In this document: piece after piece, positions 8,129-16,053 of the stretch
Numbering within the stretch: the first letter of the stretch is position 1
Layout: every line of letters starts with the position of its first letter
NCBI RefSeq assembly: GCF_004683905.1
Contig: NZ_CP038438.1
Location: forward strand, 4,960,001 to 5,024,000
Origin: Pseudomonas fluorescens
GTDB lineage: Bacteria; Pseudomonadota; Gammaproteobacteria; Pseudomonadales; Pseudomonadaceae
Length of the DNA stretch: 64,000 nt
Direction: 5' to 3'
Program-made: the position numbers and the translations under genes
The notes under the pieces: model-generated
Told to the model about the DNA's origin: nothing
Database searches by the model: none
The model's input: only the letters and a program-made list of their open reading frames with translations

Positions 8129-9688
8129 ATGACCGCCAAATCCCTGCTCACCGCTCTACTGCCACTGGTCTCCGACCTGTCCCGCGAACTGCCCGAGGGC
8201 GAGCGCTATCGGCGCCTGCTCGAAGCCATGCGCGCCCTGCTGCCGTGCGATGCCGCCGCGTTGCTGCGCCTGGACGGCGAATGGCTGGTGCCGCTGGCGG
8301 TGGATGGTTTGAGTACCGACACCCTCGGCCGGCGCTTCAAGGTCAGCGAACATCCCCGTTTCGAGATCCTGCTGGACGGCGCCGGGCCAACGCGGTTCGC
8401 CGCCGACAGCGACTTGCCCGATCCTTACGACGGCTTGGTCGATGGTCTGGGCGATCACCTTGAGGTACATGACTGTCTCGGCTGTCCGCTGTTCGTCGAT
8501 GAAAAACTCTGGGGCCTGATCACCCTTGATGCGCTCGATCCGGAGCGTTTCGAGCCGATCGAACTCGACGCCTTGCAAGCGTTCGCCAGTCTCGCCTCGG
8601 CCACGGTCAACGCCGCCGAACGCATTGAGCGCCTGGCGCTGCGTGCCGAAGACGAACACCAACGCGCCGAGGTCTACCGCCAGGCGAGCGGCCAGCAGCA
8701 ACGCGAAATGATCGGCCAGAGCAAGGCGCACAAACGGCTGGTGGAGGAAATCAATCTGGTCGGCGGCAGCGACCTGACCGTGCTGATCACCGGCGAAACC
8801 GGGGTCGGCAAGGAGTTGGTGGCGCAAGCGATCCACGCCGCCTCGCCGCGCGCCGACAAACCGATCATCAGCCTCAACTGTGCCGCCCTGCCCGACACCC
8901 TGGTCGAGAGCGAACTGTTCGGCCACGTGCGCGGCGCCTTTACCGGCGCCACCAGCGACCGCCGCGGCAAGTTCGAACTGGCCAATGGCGGCACGCTGTT
9001 TCTCGATGAAGTCGGCGAACTGTCGCTGACCGTACAGGCCAAGTTGCTGCGCGTGCTGCAAAGCGGCCAGTTGCAGCGGCTCGGCTCGGACAAGGAACAT
9101 CAGGTCGATGTGCGCCTGATCGCCGCGACCAACCGCGATCTGGCCGAAGAAGTGCGCAGCGGCCGCTACCGCGCCGACTTCTATCACCGCTTGAGCGTGT
9201 ACCCGCTGCGCGTCCCGGCGCTGCGCGATCGCGGCCGCGATGTGTTGCTGCTCAGCGGCTTCTTTCTGGAACAGAACCGCTCGCGCATGGGCCTCAACAG
9301 CCTGCGTTTGAGTAGCGATGCCCAGGACGCGTTGCTCGCCTACACTTGGCCGGGCAACGTGCGCGAACTGGAACACTTGATCGGGCGTAGCGCGCTGAAG
9401 GCACTGGGCAATTGCAAGGTGCGGCCGAAGATCCTCAGTTTGAGCGCGGCGGATCTGGATCTGCCGCGTGAGCTTGTGGATAACTCGCCCGCGCCTACTG
9501 CCAATATTTTAGCCGTGGCACCGTTGATCAATGGCGACTTGCGCAGCGCCACTGAGGAGTATCAGCGCCGCTTGATCAGTGCGGCGCTGGAACGCAATCA
9601 GGATAACTGGGCGAGTGCGGCGCGGGAGCTGGGGCTGGATAGGGCGAATCTTGGGCGGATGGCCAAGCGGTTGGGGATGAAGAGCTAA
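8129..9688 (+). CDS. norR: Nitric-oxide-responsive sigma-54 activator NorR (FhpR)
   Basis: Activates hmp in response to NO. From ATG 8129 it is 519 residues. An N-terminal GAF domain (about 20-170) keeps the residues known to hold non-haem iron in E. coli NorR (DLPDPYDG, and His-x-Cys in VHDCLG). A central AAA+ domain has Walker A GETGVGKE, the sigma-54-contacting GAFTGA loop, and FLDEVGEL. A C-terminal Fis-type helix-turn-helix (NWASAARELGLDRANL) ends the protein. The start at 8129 was chosen because upstream codons overlap the operators and the N-terminus then aligns with NorR. The ribosome site is weak. Confidence 0.94.
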   Translation: MTAKSLLTALLPLVSDLSRELPEGERYRRLLEAMRALLPCDAAALLRLDGEWLVPLAVDGLSTDTLGRRFKVSEHPRFEILLDGAGPTRFAADSDLPDPYDGLVDGLGDHLEVHDCLGCPLFVDEKLWGLITLDALDPERFEPIELDALQAFASLASATVNAAERIERLALRAEDEHQRAEVYRQASGQQQREMIGQSKAHKRLVEEINLVGGSDLTVLITGETGVGKELVAQAIHAASPRADKPIISLNCAALPDTLVESELFGHVRGAFTGATSDRRGKFELANGGTLFLDEVGELSLTVQAKLLRVLQSGQLQRLGSDKEHQVDVRLIAATNRDLAEEVRSGRYRADFYHRLSVYPLRVPALRDRGRDVLLLSGFFLEQNRSRMGLNSLRLSSDAQDALLAYTWPGNVRELEHLIGRSALKALGNCKVRPKILSLSAADLDLPRELVDNSPAPTANILAVAPLINGDLRSATEEYQRRLISAALERNQDNWASAARELGLDRANLGRMAKRLGMKS

Positions 9689-9692
9689 AAGC

Positions 9693-9873
9693 ACACCCTC
9701 ACCCTAGCCCTCTCCCGGAGGGAGAGGGGACTGATTGGGGGATATTCAAGAATTCCGCCGACGTGAGAGATCTGTACTGAATCCATAATCGACTCGGTCA
9801 TTCAGGTCGATGTACAGCGCCAGACACCTCGTTCGGCCCCCTCTCCCTTCGGGAGAGGGCTGGGGTGAGGGGC
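9693..9873. repeat. ~180-bp intergenic element with inverted ends, copy A
   Basis: The ends ACCCTCACCCTAGCCCTCTCCC and its near inverted copy GGGAGAGGGCTGGGGTGAGGGG each carry their own small hairpin (CTCTCCCGGAGGGAGAG and CTCTCCCTTCGGGAGAG). The core matches the element at 22354-22518 in opposite orientation, sharing CATCGACCTGAA and AGTCGA segments. It looks like a small non-autonomous mobile element. It fills most of the 307-base gap between norR and cheV. Confidence 0.75.
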
Positions 9874-9995
9874 TTTGGATCTGCCGCCAGCCGATAACCG
9901 ACCTAAAGCCCACCCCGTTAACGCCGATAACCCGGCATCAATAGTTTCTGGCGATTTGCACCCTCGCCCATCACCTTTTTCCACAGAAGGTTTTT

Positions 9996-10898
9996 ATGTC
10001 TTCCAACAAAGCCCGCGCAGATTCACTTTCGCTTCTGCTGTTTACCTTGCGCAGCGGCAAGCTGATGGCGATCAACCTGCTGAAAGTCAGTGAAATCATC
10101 CCCTGCCCGCCGCTGACCAAAATGCCCGAGTCGCATCCGCACATCAAAGGCATCGCCACCCTGCGCGGCGCGTCGCTGTCGGTGATCGACCTCAGCCGCG
10201 CCATCGGCGAGCGACCGCTGGAAGACCCGAACGGCGGCTGCCTGATCGTCACCGACGTCAGCCGCTCCAAGCAGGGCCTGCACGTTCAGGCGGTGAGCAA
10301 AATCGTCCATTGCCTGACCACCGACATCAAGCCGCCGCCGTTCGGCTCCGGCGGCTCGCGCGCCTACATCACCGGCGTGACCTCGGTGGACGGCACACTG
10401 GTACAAGTGCTCGACATCGAGAAAGTCATCCACAGCATCGCCCCGGCGCAGATCGAAATGGCCCCGACCGACCTGAGCATGGAAGACGCCGAAGTGTTAG
10501 GCAACGCGCGGATTCTGGTGGTCGATGACAGCCAGGTAGCGTTGCAGCAATCGGTGCACACCCTGCGCAACCTAGGCCTGCAATGTCACACCGCGCGCAG
10601 TGCCAAGGAAGCCATCGACTGCCTGCTGGATCTGCAAGGCACCGCGCAACAGATCAACCTGATCGTCTCCGACATCGAAATGTCCGAGATGGACGGCTAC
10701 GCCTTCACCCGCACCCTGCGCGAGACGCCGGACTTCGCCCACCTCTACGTGCTGCTGCACACCTCGCTCGACAGCGCGATGAACAGCGAGAAGGCGCGTC
10801 TGGCCGGGGCCAACGCGGTGCTGACCAAGTTCTCCTCGCCGGAACTGACCCAGCGCCTGATCGAAGCGGCCAAACACGTCGCCGCCAACGGTCACTGA
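9996..10898 (+). CDS. cheV: Chemotaxis coupling protein CheV (CheW-REC fusion)
   Basis: Couples chemoreceptors to CheA and adds a phosphorylatable receiver that may tune adaptation. The protein is 300 residues. A CheW-like domain covers about 10-150 (LFTLRSGKLMAINLLKVSEII, GIATLRGASLSVIDL). A receiver domain covers about 170-295, with acidic pair VVDD, the phospho-acceptor Asp in IVSDIEMSEMDG, and conserved Lys in LTKFSSP. An AAGG ribosome site precedes ATG 9996. Pseudomonads carry several CheV paralogues; this one lies away from a che cluster. Confidence 0.93.
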   Translation: MSSNKARADSLSLLLFTLRSGKLMAINLLKVSEIIPCPPLTKMPESHPHIKGIATLRGASLSVIDLSRAIGERPLEDPNGGCLIVTDVSRSKQGLHVQAVSKIVHCLTTDIKPPPFGSGGSRAYITGVTSVDGTLVQVLDIEKVIHSIAPAQIEMAPTDLSMEDAEVLGNARILVVDDSQVALQQSVHTLRNLGLQCHTARSAKEAIDCLLDLQGTAQQINLIVSDIEMSEMDGYAFTRTLRETPDFAHLYVLLHTSLDSAMNSEKARLAGANAVLTKFSSPELTQRLIEAAKHVAANGH

Positions 10899-10901
10899 GT
10901 C

Positions 10902-11384
10902 TTGGGCCAGACATACTGCTTTTTGATGCGGCGCGACCTTCGCCAAGGCGTGCCGCCGATCCACTGGCCGGAAGGCATTGAGCTGAGCACCTATCGTCCG
11001 GAACTGGCGGCGGCGGTGCATCAGCTGATGCAACTCGGCTACCGCGAAGGCGGTGGTCGCGTGCCGGCACTGGAGGAGTGGCAGCAGCGGTTTGAAAGCG
11101 ATGCCGAATACGATCCTGAATTGTGCTTCATCGCCCGCGATAACGAAGGCGTGATCGGCGTGGCGCAATGCTGGACCAGTTCGTACATCAAGAATCTGGT
11201 GGTGCATCCGCGCGCTCAGGGCCGAGGTTTGGGTCGGGCGTTGCTGTTGAATGCATTCAAGGTGTTTCAGCAAAGGCGCGAAGGATTTGTCGATCTGAAG
11301 GTGCTGGAAGACAATCTGCGGGCGCAGCGTTTGTATGAGAGTGCCGGGATGATTGTGGTTCGCCGGGAACTTGTGCCGGACTGA
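10902..11384 (+). CDS. GNAT family N-acetyltransferase
   Basis: A 160-residue acetyltransferase of unknown substrate. The acetyl-CoA binding motif is seen in NLVVHPRAQGRGLGRALL (Q/R-x-x-G-x-G/A), followed by the family's C-terminal pattern LKVLEDNLRAQRLYESAGM. The start is uncertain: TTG at 10902, three bases after the cheV stop, or ATG at 10926 (MRRDLRQG). The tight spacing suggests cotranscription with cheV. Confidence 0.85.
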   Translation: MGQTYCFLMRRDLRQGVPPIHWPEGIELSTYRPELAAAVHQLMQLGYREGGGRVPALEEWQQRFESDAEYDPELCFIARDNEGVIGVAQCWTSSYIKNLVVHPRAQGRGLGRALLLNAFKVFQQRREGFVDLKVLEDNLRAQRLYESAGMIVVRRELVPD

Positions 11385-11392
11385 TCGACCGT

Positions 11393-11463
11393 CTTCGCGA
11401 GCAAGCCCGCTCCCACAGGGGGAACGCATTCCAAATTGTGGGAGCGGGCTTGCTCGCGAAGAG
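11393..11463. repeat. REP inverted pair (REPIN)
   Basis: CTTCGCGAGCAAGCCCGCTCCCACA and its inverted copy TGTGGGAGCGGGCTTGCTCGCGAAG are separated by about 22 bases, directly after the acetyltransferase stop. Confidence 0.9.
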
Positions 11464-11529
11464 GCCGGCCCAGGCAACTTCTCCCCCTCAGGCATACTCA
11501 AACCTTGGCCAAACCAAGGATGCCCAACC

Positions 11530-11853
11530 ATGAAAACCCTCTCCCTGAGCCTGCTCTGCCTCACCGCCCTAGCCTCACAGGCCCACGCCTCCAGCCCCGA
11601 CGCCTGGGCCGCTTACGACAAAACCGTGCTCGCCAGCTGCACCAAGGCCAGCGGCCTGAAAGACGCCAAACCCGTCGGCACACCCGCGCAATTCGATGAC
11701 CGCGTCGGCTACACCGCCGTGCTGTTGCAAGGCCAATACCCGCAAAAACACATGAAAGGCCAGCAAGGCACTGAGCTGTGCCTGTACAGCAAAAAGTCGA
11801 AAACCGCGTTCGTCACCGAATGGGATTCGATCCGCCCGACCGCCAAGCCCTGA
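11530..11853 (+). CDS. Small secreted protein of unknown function
   Basis: A 107-residue protein with a clean Sec signal peptide (MKTLSLSLLCLTALASQAHA, cleaved before SS). The mature part has two cysteines (ASCTKASG and ELCLYSKK) that could form a disulfide, so a periplasmic location is likely. The ATG at 11530 was chosen because it starts the signal peptide; upstream codons run into the REP pair. I do not recognise the family. Confidence 0.75.
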   Translation: MKTLSLSLLCLTALASQAHASSPDAWAAYDKTVLASCTKASGLKDAKPVGTPAQFDDRVGYTAVLLQGQYPQKHMKGQQGTELCLYSKKSKTAFVTEWDSIRPTAKP

Positions 11854-11939
11854 GGGCTGGCGCACAACTTGCTTCGATCAGCCTCAGCCTGGCGACTTTA
11901 CGTCGCCGTATCACACTCTGATTGAAGATTGATCGTGCA

Positions 11940-12689
11940 ATGAATACGACATTTTCCTGCGTCGGTTGCGGCAAATGCTGCACCGACCACCATGTGCCCC
12001 TGACCCTCGCCGAAGCCCGCATGTGGGCGGCGGATGGCGGTCAGGTGATCGTGCTGGTGGAGGCCTTTCTCGGCAACGGCCTGGGCCTGCCGGCGCAGCA
12101 GCGTGAACACGCCGAACGGCGTTCGCTGGTGGTACGCAGCGGCACGACCGAGGCCCACGTGGCCATCACCTTCGCCGCCTACAACGTCGGTCGCTGCCGG
12201 AATCTTGACGAAGAAAACCTGTGCCGCATTTACGAACGCCGACCGTTGGTGTGCAGGATTTATCCGGCAGAAATCAATCCGCACATCCCGCTCAACCCGG
12301 CGGCCAAGGATTGCCCGCCAGAATCGTGGCAACAGGGGCCGCTGCTGATTGTCGGCGGGGAGCTGGTCGATCAGGAACTGCTGGCGTTGATCCAGCGTTC
12401 GCGCCAGGCTGATCGCGATGACATCCGGATCAAGGATGCAATCTGCGCGGCGCTGGGGATTCGCACTACGGCGCTCAAGGGCGACGGGTTTACCGCGTAT
12501 TTGCCGCAGATGGACGCTTTTGCGGCTGTGATCGATCAGGTTTCAGCACAGCCGCTGAGTGGAACGTCCAGTGAATGGCTGTTTCATTTGTCCGGGGATG
12601 ATGTGGCTGGGCAGTTGCTGGCGGCCGGTGCGCAGGTAGTGACGGAGCCGGCGCAGACGTATGCGTTTATTTCGCTGCGGGCGGCTTGA
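11940..12689 (+). CDS. YkgJ-family cysteine cluster protein
   Basis: A 249-residue protein of the YkgJ/UPF0153 zinc- or iron-chelating family. The N-terminal cluster CVGCGKCC is followed by GRCRNLDEENLCRIYERRPLVCRIYP, the diagnostic cysteine pattern. The remaining ~150 residues lack recognised motifs. ATG 11940 is preferred over a TTG six codons upstream. Biochemical function of the family is not established. Confidence 0.82.
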   Translation: MNTTFSCVGCGKCCTDHHVPLTLAEARMWAADGGQVIVLVEAFLGNGLGLPAQQREHAERRSLVVRSGTTEAHVAITFAAYNVGRCRNLDEENLCRIYERRPLVCRIYPAEINPHIPLNPAAKDCPPESWQQGPLLIVGGELVDQELLALIQRSRQADRDDIRIKDAICAALGIRTTALKGDGFTAYLPQMDAFAAVIDQVSAQPLSGTSSEWLFHLSGDDVAGQLLAAGAQVVTEPAQTYAFISLRAA

Positions 12690-12716
12690 TCCGGATTTTG
12701 TACTGCCTGCAATGGC

Positions 12717-12816
12717 CCCTTCGGGAGCAAGCCCCCTCCCACAGGGTTTTGAGTTGTACACAGAATAAATGATCAACTCACAAACCTGTGGGAGCTGGCT
12801 TGCCAGCGATGAGGCC
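12717..12816. repeat. REP inverted pair (REPIN), divergent arms
   Basis: CTTCGGGAGCAAGCCCCCTCCCACAGG and CCTGTGGGAGCTGGCTTGCCAGCGATG are an imperfect inverted REP pair about 45 bases apart, between two convergent genes. Each arm departs from the consensus, so this looks like a decayed copy. Confidence 0.75.
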
Positions 12817-12829
12817 AGTGGGAACAGCA

Positions 12830-14419
12830 TCAATCCCGAACCTGCCGCCGTCCCCAGAACTCCCGCGCCAGCAACCGCAAATCCCCCGCCAGCCCCGCCA
12901 CGTCCTCAGAGTTACGCTGACTCTGCCGCCCCTCATCCACCGTCAATTCCGACGACGTGCGAATGCTGACGATGTTGCGATTAATGTCCTCGCTCACCGC
13001 ACTCTGCTGCTCCACCGCCGCGGCAATCTGCAGGCTCATCTCGGTGATCTGCTCGACCCGCTCACTGATCCCGTCCAGTGCCCGCGCCGCGCGCTGTGCC
13101 TGTTCGACGCTGTTATCCACATGCTCGCTGCTCTGCTGCATCACCAGCACTGCATCGCGCGCGCCATTTTGCAGGCTGCTGATCATCCGCTGGATCTCGT
13201 TGGTCGACTGCTGCGTGCGTTGCGCCAACCCGCGCACCTCATCGGCCACCACTGCAAAACCGCGCCCGGCATCACCAGCGCGCGCCGCTTCGATCGCCGC
13301 GTTGAGCGCCAGCAGATTGGTCTGCTCGGCAATGCTGCGGATCACCTCCATCACCCCGGAAATCTCGCTGCTGTGGCCTTCGAGCTGATGAATCACCTCG
13401 GTCGCCCGCCGCAACTCCTCGGCCAGACGCAACACCGCACTGCGACTCTCGCCGACCAGCAAATGCCCTTCGCGGGTTTCCGTGCCGGCCATGTCCGCCG
13501 CTACCGACGCCTGCTGCGCATGGCTGGCAACTTGCGCGACGCTGGCGGCCATCTGATGAATCGCCGCCGCCACCTGATCGGTTTCCGCTTGCTGCGCCAA
13601 CGAACTGCTGTGGCTGCTTTGCAAATGATCAACCAGTTGCGCCGCATGCCCGGCCAACTGCTGCGATGCATCACCGATGCGCCCGACCACAGCGCCGACC
13701 TGCGCTTCGAGCATCTGCAGGGCGAATTCAATCTGGCCGATTTCATCGCGGCGCCCGGTGTAAATGCTCTGACTCAACGGATTGTCCGCGACCTGCCGCG
13801 CCCGTTCGCTCAGCCGCTCCAGCGGCCGCAAGATCCAGCGCACGCCCAACGCGCAGAGACTGCTGCCGACAACAAATGCCAGCCCATCGATCCATGCCGA
13901 CTCCGGACGCAACCAGGCCTCGATCCCCAACACCAGCCCCAGCAACGCACTGGCCAACACCGTGATCCTGCCACGCAGACCTAAAGTGGGCAGCGGCGGC
14001 CGTCCCTTCAACTCTCCACGCAACTGCGCGTACACCCGCTCCGCCGCCGCCACCTGCCGTGCATCCGGCCGGGTGCGCACCGACTGATACTCCACCGCCA
14101 CGCCGCTCTGCGTGACCGGCGTGACATACGCGCTGACCCAATAATGGTCGCCATTCTTGCAACGATTCTTCACCAACCCCATCCACGAGCGCCCGCCCTT
14201 TAGCGTCTGCCACATGTGCGCAAACGCCTGCGCCGGCATGTCCGGATGGCGCAACAGGTTGTGTGGCGTGCCGAGCAATTCGTCGCGACTGTAGCCGCTG
14301 ATCCTGATGAAATCGTCGTTGGCGTAAGTGATCGCGCTGGTCAGATCAGTGGTCGAAAGAATGTTCGCGTCCGGCGCCACATCGACGTTACGGCCGGTTA
14401 CCGGGAGATTGATCTTCAT
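12830..14419 (-). CDS. Aer-like PAS-domain methyl-accepting chemotaxis protein
   Basis: A 529-residue chemoreceptor. An N-terminal cytoplasmic PAS domain (about 20-125; ITYANDDFIRISGYSRDELLG, HNLLRHPDMP) resembles FAD-binding Aer energy-taxis receptors. Two closely spaced hydrophobic segments (about 150-200) with almost no periplasmic loop are followed by a HAMP-like linker. The signalling domain has the invariant hairpin EQTNLLALNAAIEAARAGDAG. It lacks a periplasmic ligand domain, so it should sense internal redox or energy state. Pseudomonas genomes have several Aer paralogues; which one this is cannot be told. Confidence 0.88.
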   Translation of the reverse strand: MKINLPVTGRNVDVAPDANILSTTDLTSAITYANDDFIRISGYSRDELLGTPHNLLRHPDMPAQAFAHMWQTLKGGRSWMGLVKNRCKNGDHYWVSAYVTPVTQSGVAVEYQSVRTRPDARQVAAAERVYAQLRGELKGRPPLPTLGLRGRITVLASALLGLVLGIEAWLRPESAWIDGLAFVVGSSLCALGVRWILRPLERLSERARQVADNPLSQSIYTGRRDEIGQIEFALQMLEAQVGAVVGRIGDASQQLAGHAAQLVDHLQSSHSSSLAQQAETDQVAAAIHQMAASVAQVASHAQQASVAADMAGTETREGHLLVGESRSAVLRLAEELRRATEVIHQLEGHSSEISGVMEVIRSIAEQTNLLALNAAIEAARAGDAGRGFAVVADEVRGLAQRTQQSTNEIQRMISSLQNGARDAVLVMQQSSEHVDNSVEQAQRAARALDGISERVEQITEMSLQIAAAVEQQSAVSEDINRNIVSIRTSSELTVDEGRQSQRNSEDVAGLAGDLRLLAREFWGRRQVRD

Positions 14420-14568
14420 GGAAAGCGCGCTCGTTTTATGGGAAGAGTCGGCAGGGCTGCTGACTCTAAGCGCACCAATTGGTCAAATATTGATCTGGCT
14501 CAGGATCTGAGCACTTAGCCATCACTGCGACCGAAAATCGCAGTCGATGGCTGAAGGCGGGATGAAAC

Positions 14569-14808
14569 TCAGCGCTTGCCCATTGAGCGACGGGTGCCCG
14601 GCGGCGCCATGCCCGGGGTCTTGGTGTGGCCGTTCTTGGCGCCGTTCTTGTACCACGGCTGATTCGAACCCTTGGCGGCCGCCAGTTCACCCGGTTTGAA
14701 CGGGAATTTGAAAGCCGCAATCTCGGGTTTGCTCTCGCTGGCGTCAGCCAGTTCAGCCGGGACATCGCTCACAGCGTCGTCAACCGGCGGTTGGGTCGGG
14801 GAAGTCAT
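14569..14808 (-). CDS. Small conserved-looking hypothetical protein
   Basis: A 79-residue acidic-to-basic protein starting MTSPTQPPVDD and ending RRSMGKR, with no membrane segment. Its Lys/Gly/Pro-rich second half (KGSNQPWYKNGAKNGHTKTPGMAPPGTRR) has the look of a small nucleic-acid-associated or disordered protein, which is inference only. Codon use is like neighbouring genes. ATG 14808 was preferred over one six codons upstream. Confidence 0.6.
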   Translation of the reverse strand: MTSPTQPPVDDAVSDVPAELADASESKPEIAAFKFPFKPGELAAAKGSNQPWYKNGAKNGHTKTPGMAPPGTRRSMGKR

Positions 14809-14920
14809 AAAAGCTCCGCAAAGCAAAAAAGTCGGGCCCGAACAGTGAGCCGCGAAGGCGCGCAGTATACCTGCGCGCCCAGACTCGGCACCTGAAGATT
14901 TGCACCGCTCGCCGAACGGT

Positions 14921-15226
14921 TTACAGGTAAGTGATGGTGACGATGCCTTTATCGCTCGACGTCTTCAGCGCTTGATAGTTCATGGAAAACGGCAGCGACT
15001 GATGGCTGCAAGCGTTGCGATAGGTATCCACATCAACTTGCAGACCCGGTTTGATTTCAACCTGACGGGACACATCGGAGGCCAACGACCCGGCACGCTC
15101 CACCGCACAACCGGAATCGACAATCTGCCCGGTGAAACGGATCTCGCCGGAAGTCGATTGCGGCGCGGCACAGACTGCCAATGGAAGCAAAACAAGCACA
15201 CTCGCCAAAGCGGTTTTCAGATTCAT
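14921..15226 (-). CDS. Fimbrial-like secreted protein (orphan)
   Basis: A 101-residue protein with a Sec signal (MNLKTALASVLVLLPLAVCAA). The start of the mature domain, GEIRFTGQIVDSGCAVE, matches the beginning of type 1 pilin-fold subunits (G-x-I-x-F-x-G-x-I-x-x-x-x-C), with a second Cys in RNACSH. It is shorter than a usual pilin (about 150-180), and no chaperone or usher gene lies nearby. It may be an orphan adhesin-like or structural protein. Confidence 0.7.
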   Translation of the reverse strand: MNLKTALASVLVLLPLAVCAAPQSTSGEIRFTGQIVDSGCAVERAGSLASDVSRQVEIKPGLQVDVDTYRNACSHQSLPFSMNYQALKTSSDKGIVTITYL

Positions 15227-15340
15227 TGCACGACACTCCCGAAGAGGCCCGCTCAATTTGACGGCCGGGCTGTACAACGTTTATCCGCGGGTGGGGGCGG
15301 ATCTTTAGGAGCGTAGATGTTGCGAGGCACAAACGTTCCG

Positions 15341-15586
15341 ATTTAGAGATATTGGGTGGTGGAATTGGGGGGATGGTCACGGTTTTGAATGGCGCTGGCT
15401 GGACTGTCGTCATCGCCAGCAGGCTGGCTCCCACAATGGGATTGGGTGCATTCAGCTGGAAAATGGTCGGCTGTCAGGCCGCCTTCGCGAGCAAGCCCGC
15501 TCCCACAATTGGAATGGGTGTGGTCAGGTGGAGAGTGGTCGGCTCGCAGGTCGCCATCGCCAGCAGGCTGGCTCCCAACAAAGCGC
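15341..15586. repeat. 72-bp tandem repeat containing directly oriented REP cores
   Basis: REP-like cores begin at 15413 (TCGCCAGCAGGCTGGCTCCC), 15485 (TCGCGAGCAAGCCCGCTCCC) and 15557 (TCGCCAGCAGGCTGGCTCCC), exactly 72 bases apart and in the same orientation. Spacers share ATGG-GT, CAG-TGGA and TGGTCGGCT segments. A degenerate spacer precedes the first copy. The first and third cores agree better with each other than with the second. Confidence 0.75.
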
Positions 15587-15681
15587 TAAAGCCGAGCGCA
15601 CGCTCTTCACCACTCAAATGGCCGAGTGTCAGCTCGCCGAAAGCTCTTGATCTTGCCGTGCCGGCCCCGTCGGAAGGCTGA

Positions 15682-15905
15682 GTGGAGGGATTGATCCGGG
15701 GGTGGGAGCGCAGCGACCGTTTGGCGAAGCCAAACACAGCGAGAGGAGGTGCAGCGAAGCAAACCGTAGGCGCTGCGCCCGGATCGATCCCGGAGCGAAG
15801 GGACCCCGAGCCCCAGCGAGCGGGCCGAACGCAGGAGCAAGCGTTTTTGGTTACTTTTTACTGGGCCGGCTTCCGGGCGTTTGTAAAAAGTGACCCGCCG
15901 TAAGG
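15682..15905. repeat. Hairpin-rich ~220-bp intergenic element
   Basis: Contains a perfect stem-loop GTTTGGCGAAGCCAAAC (15719-15735) and a longer imperfect inverted repeat GGTTACTTTTTA (15849-15860) with TAAAAAGTGACC (15884-15895), then GTAAGGGCGGA. From memory, sequences of the form TTTTTGGTTACTTTTT...AAAAAGTGACCCGCCG are widespread between genes in Pseudomonas. No open frame here looks like a gene. It is probably a non-coding repeat. Confidence 0.65.
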
Positions 15906-16053
15906 GCGGAACCGTAATCAGCCACACCCGCAGAAACGGATATACACCCCGGCGAAACTGACAGCGCTGACAGCTAGCCGTCACCCTACTGACCTGCAGA
16001 CAGGTTTATAAAGACAACAACCCTGCCCAAACTCCGTCCGGCGCCCACCCCGC

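Larger units (their letters stand above)
15227..16053. other. Gene-free, repeat-rich gap
   Basis: 827 bases between the fimbrial-like gene and the efflux operon with no supportable coding region. It contains a 72-bp tandem repeat built on single REP cores (15341-15586) and a hairpin-rich element (15682-15905). It then leads into the efflux operon, whose promoter should lie within about 15910-16050. Confidence 0.75.

Noticed and set aside
15607..15984. Short coding frames across the hairpin-rich repeat
   Set aside because: They translate repeat sequence (Arg/Ser/Pro-rich) and exist because the repeat lacks stops, not as genes.
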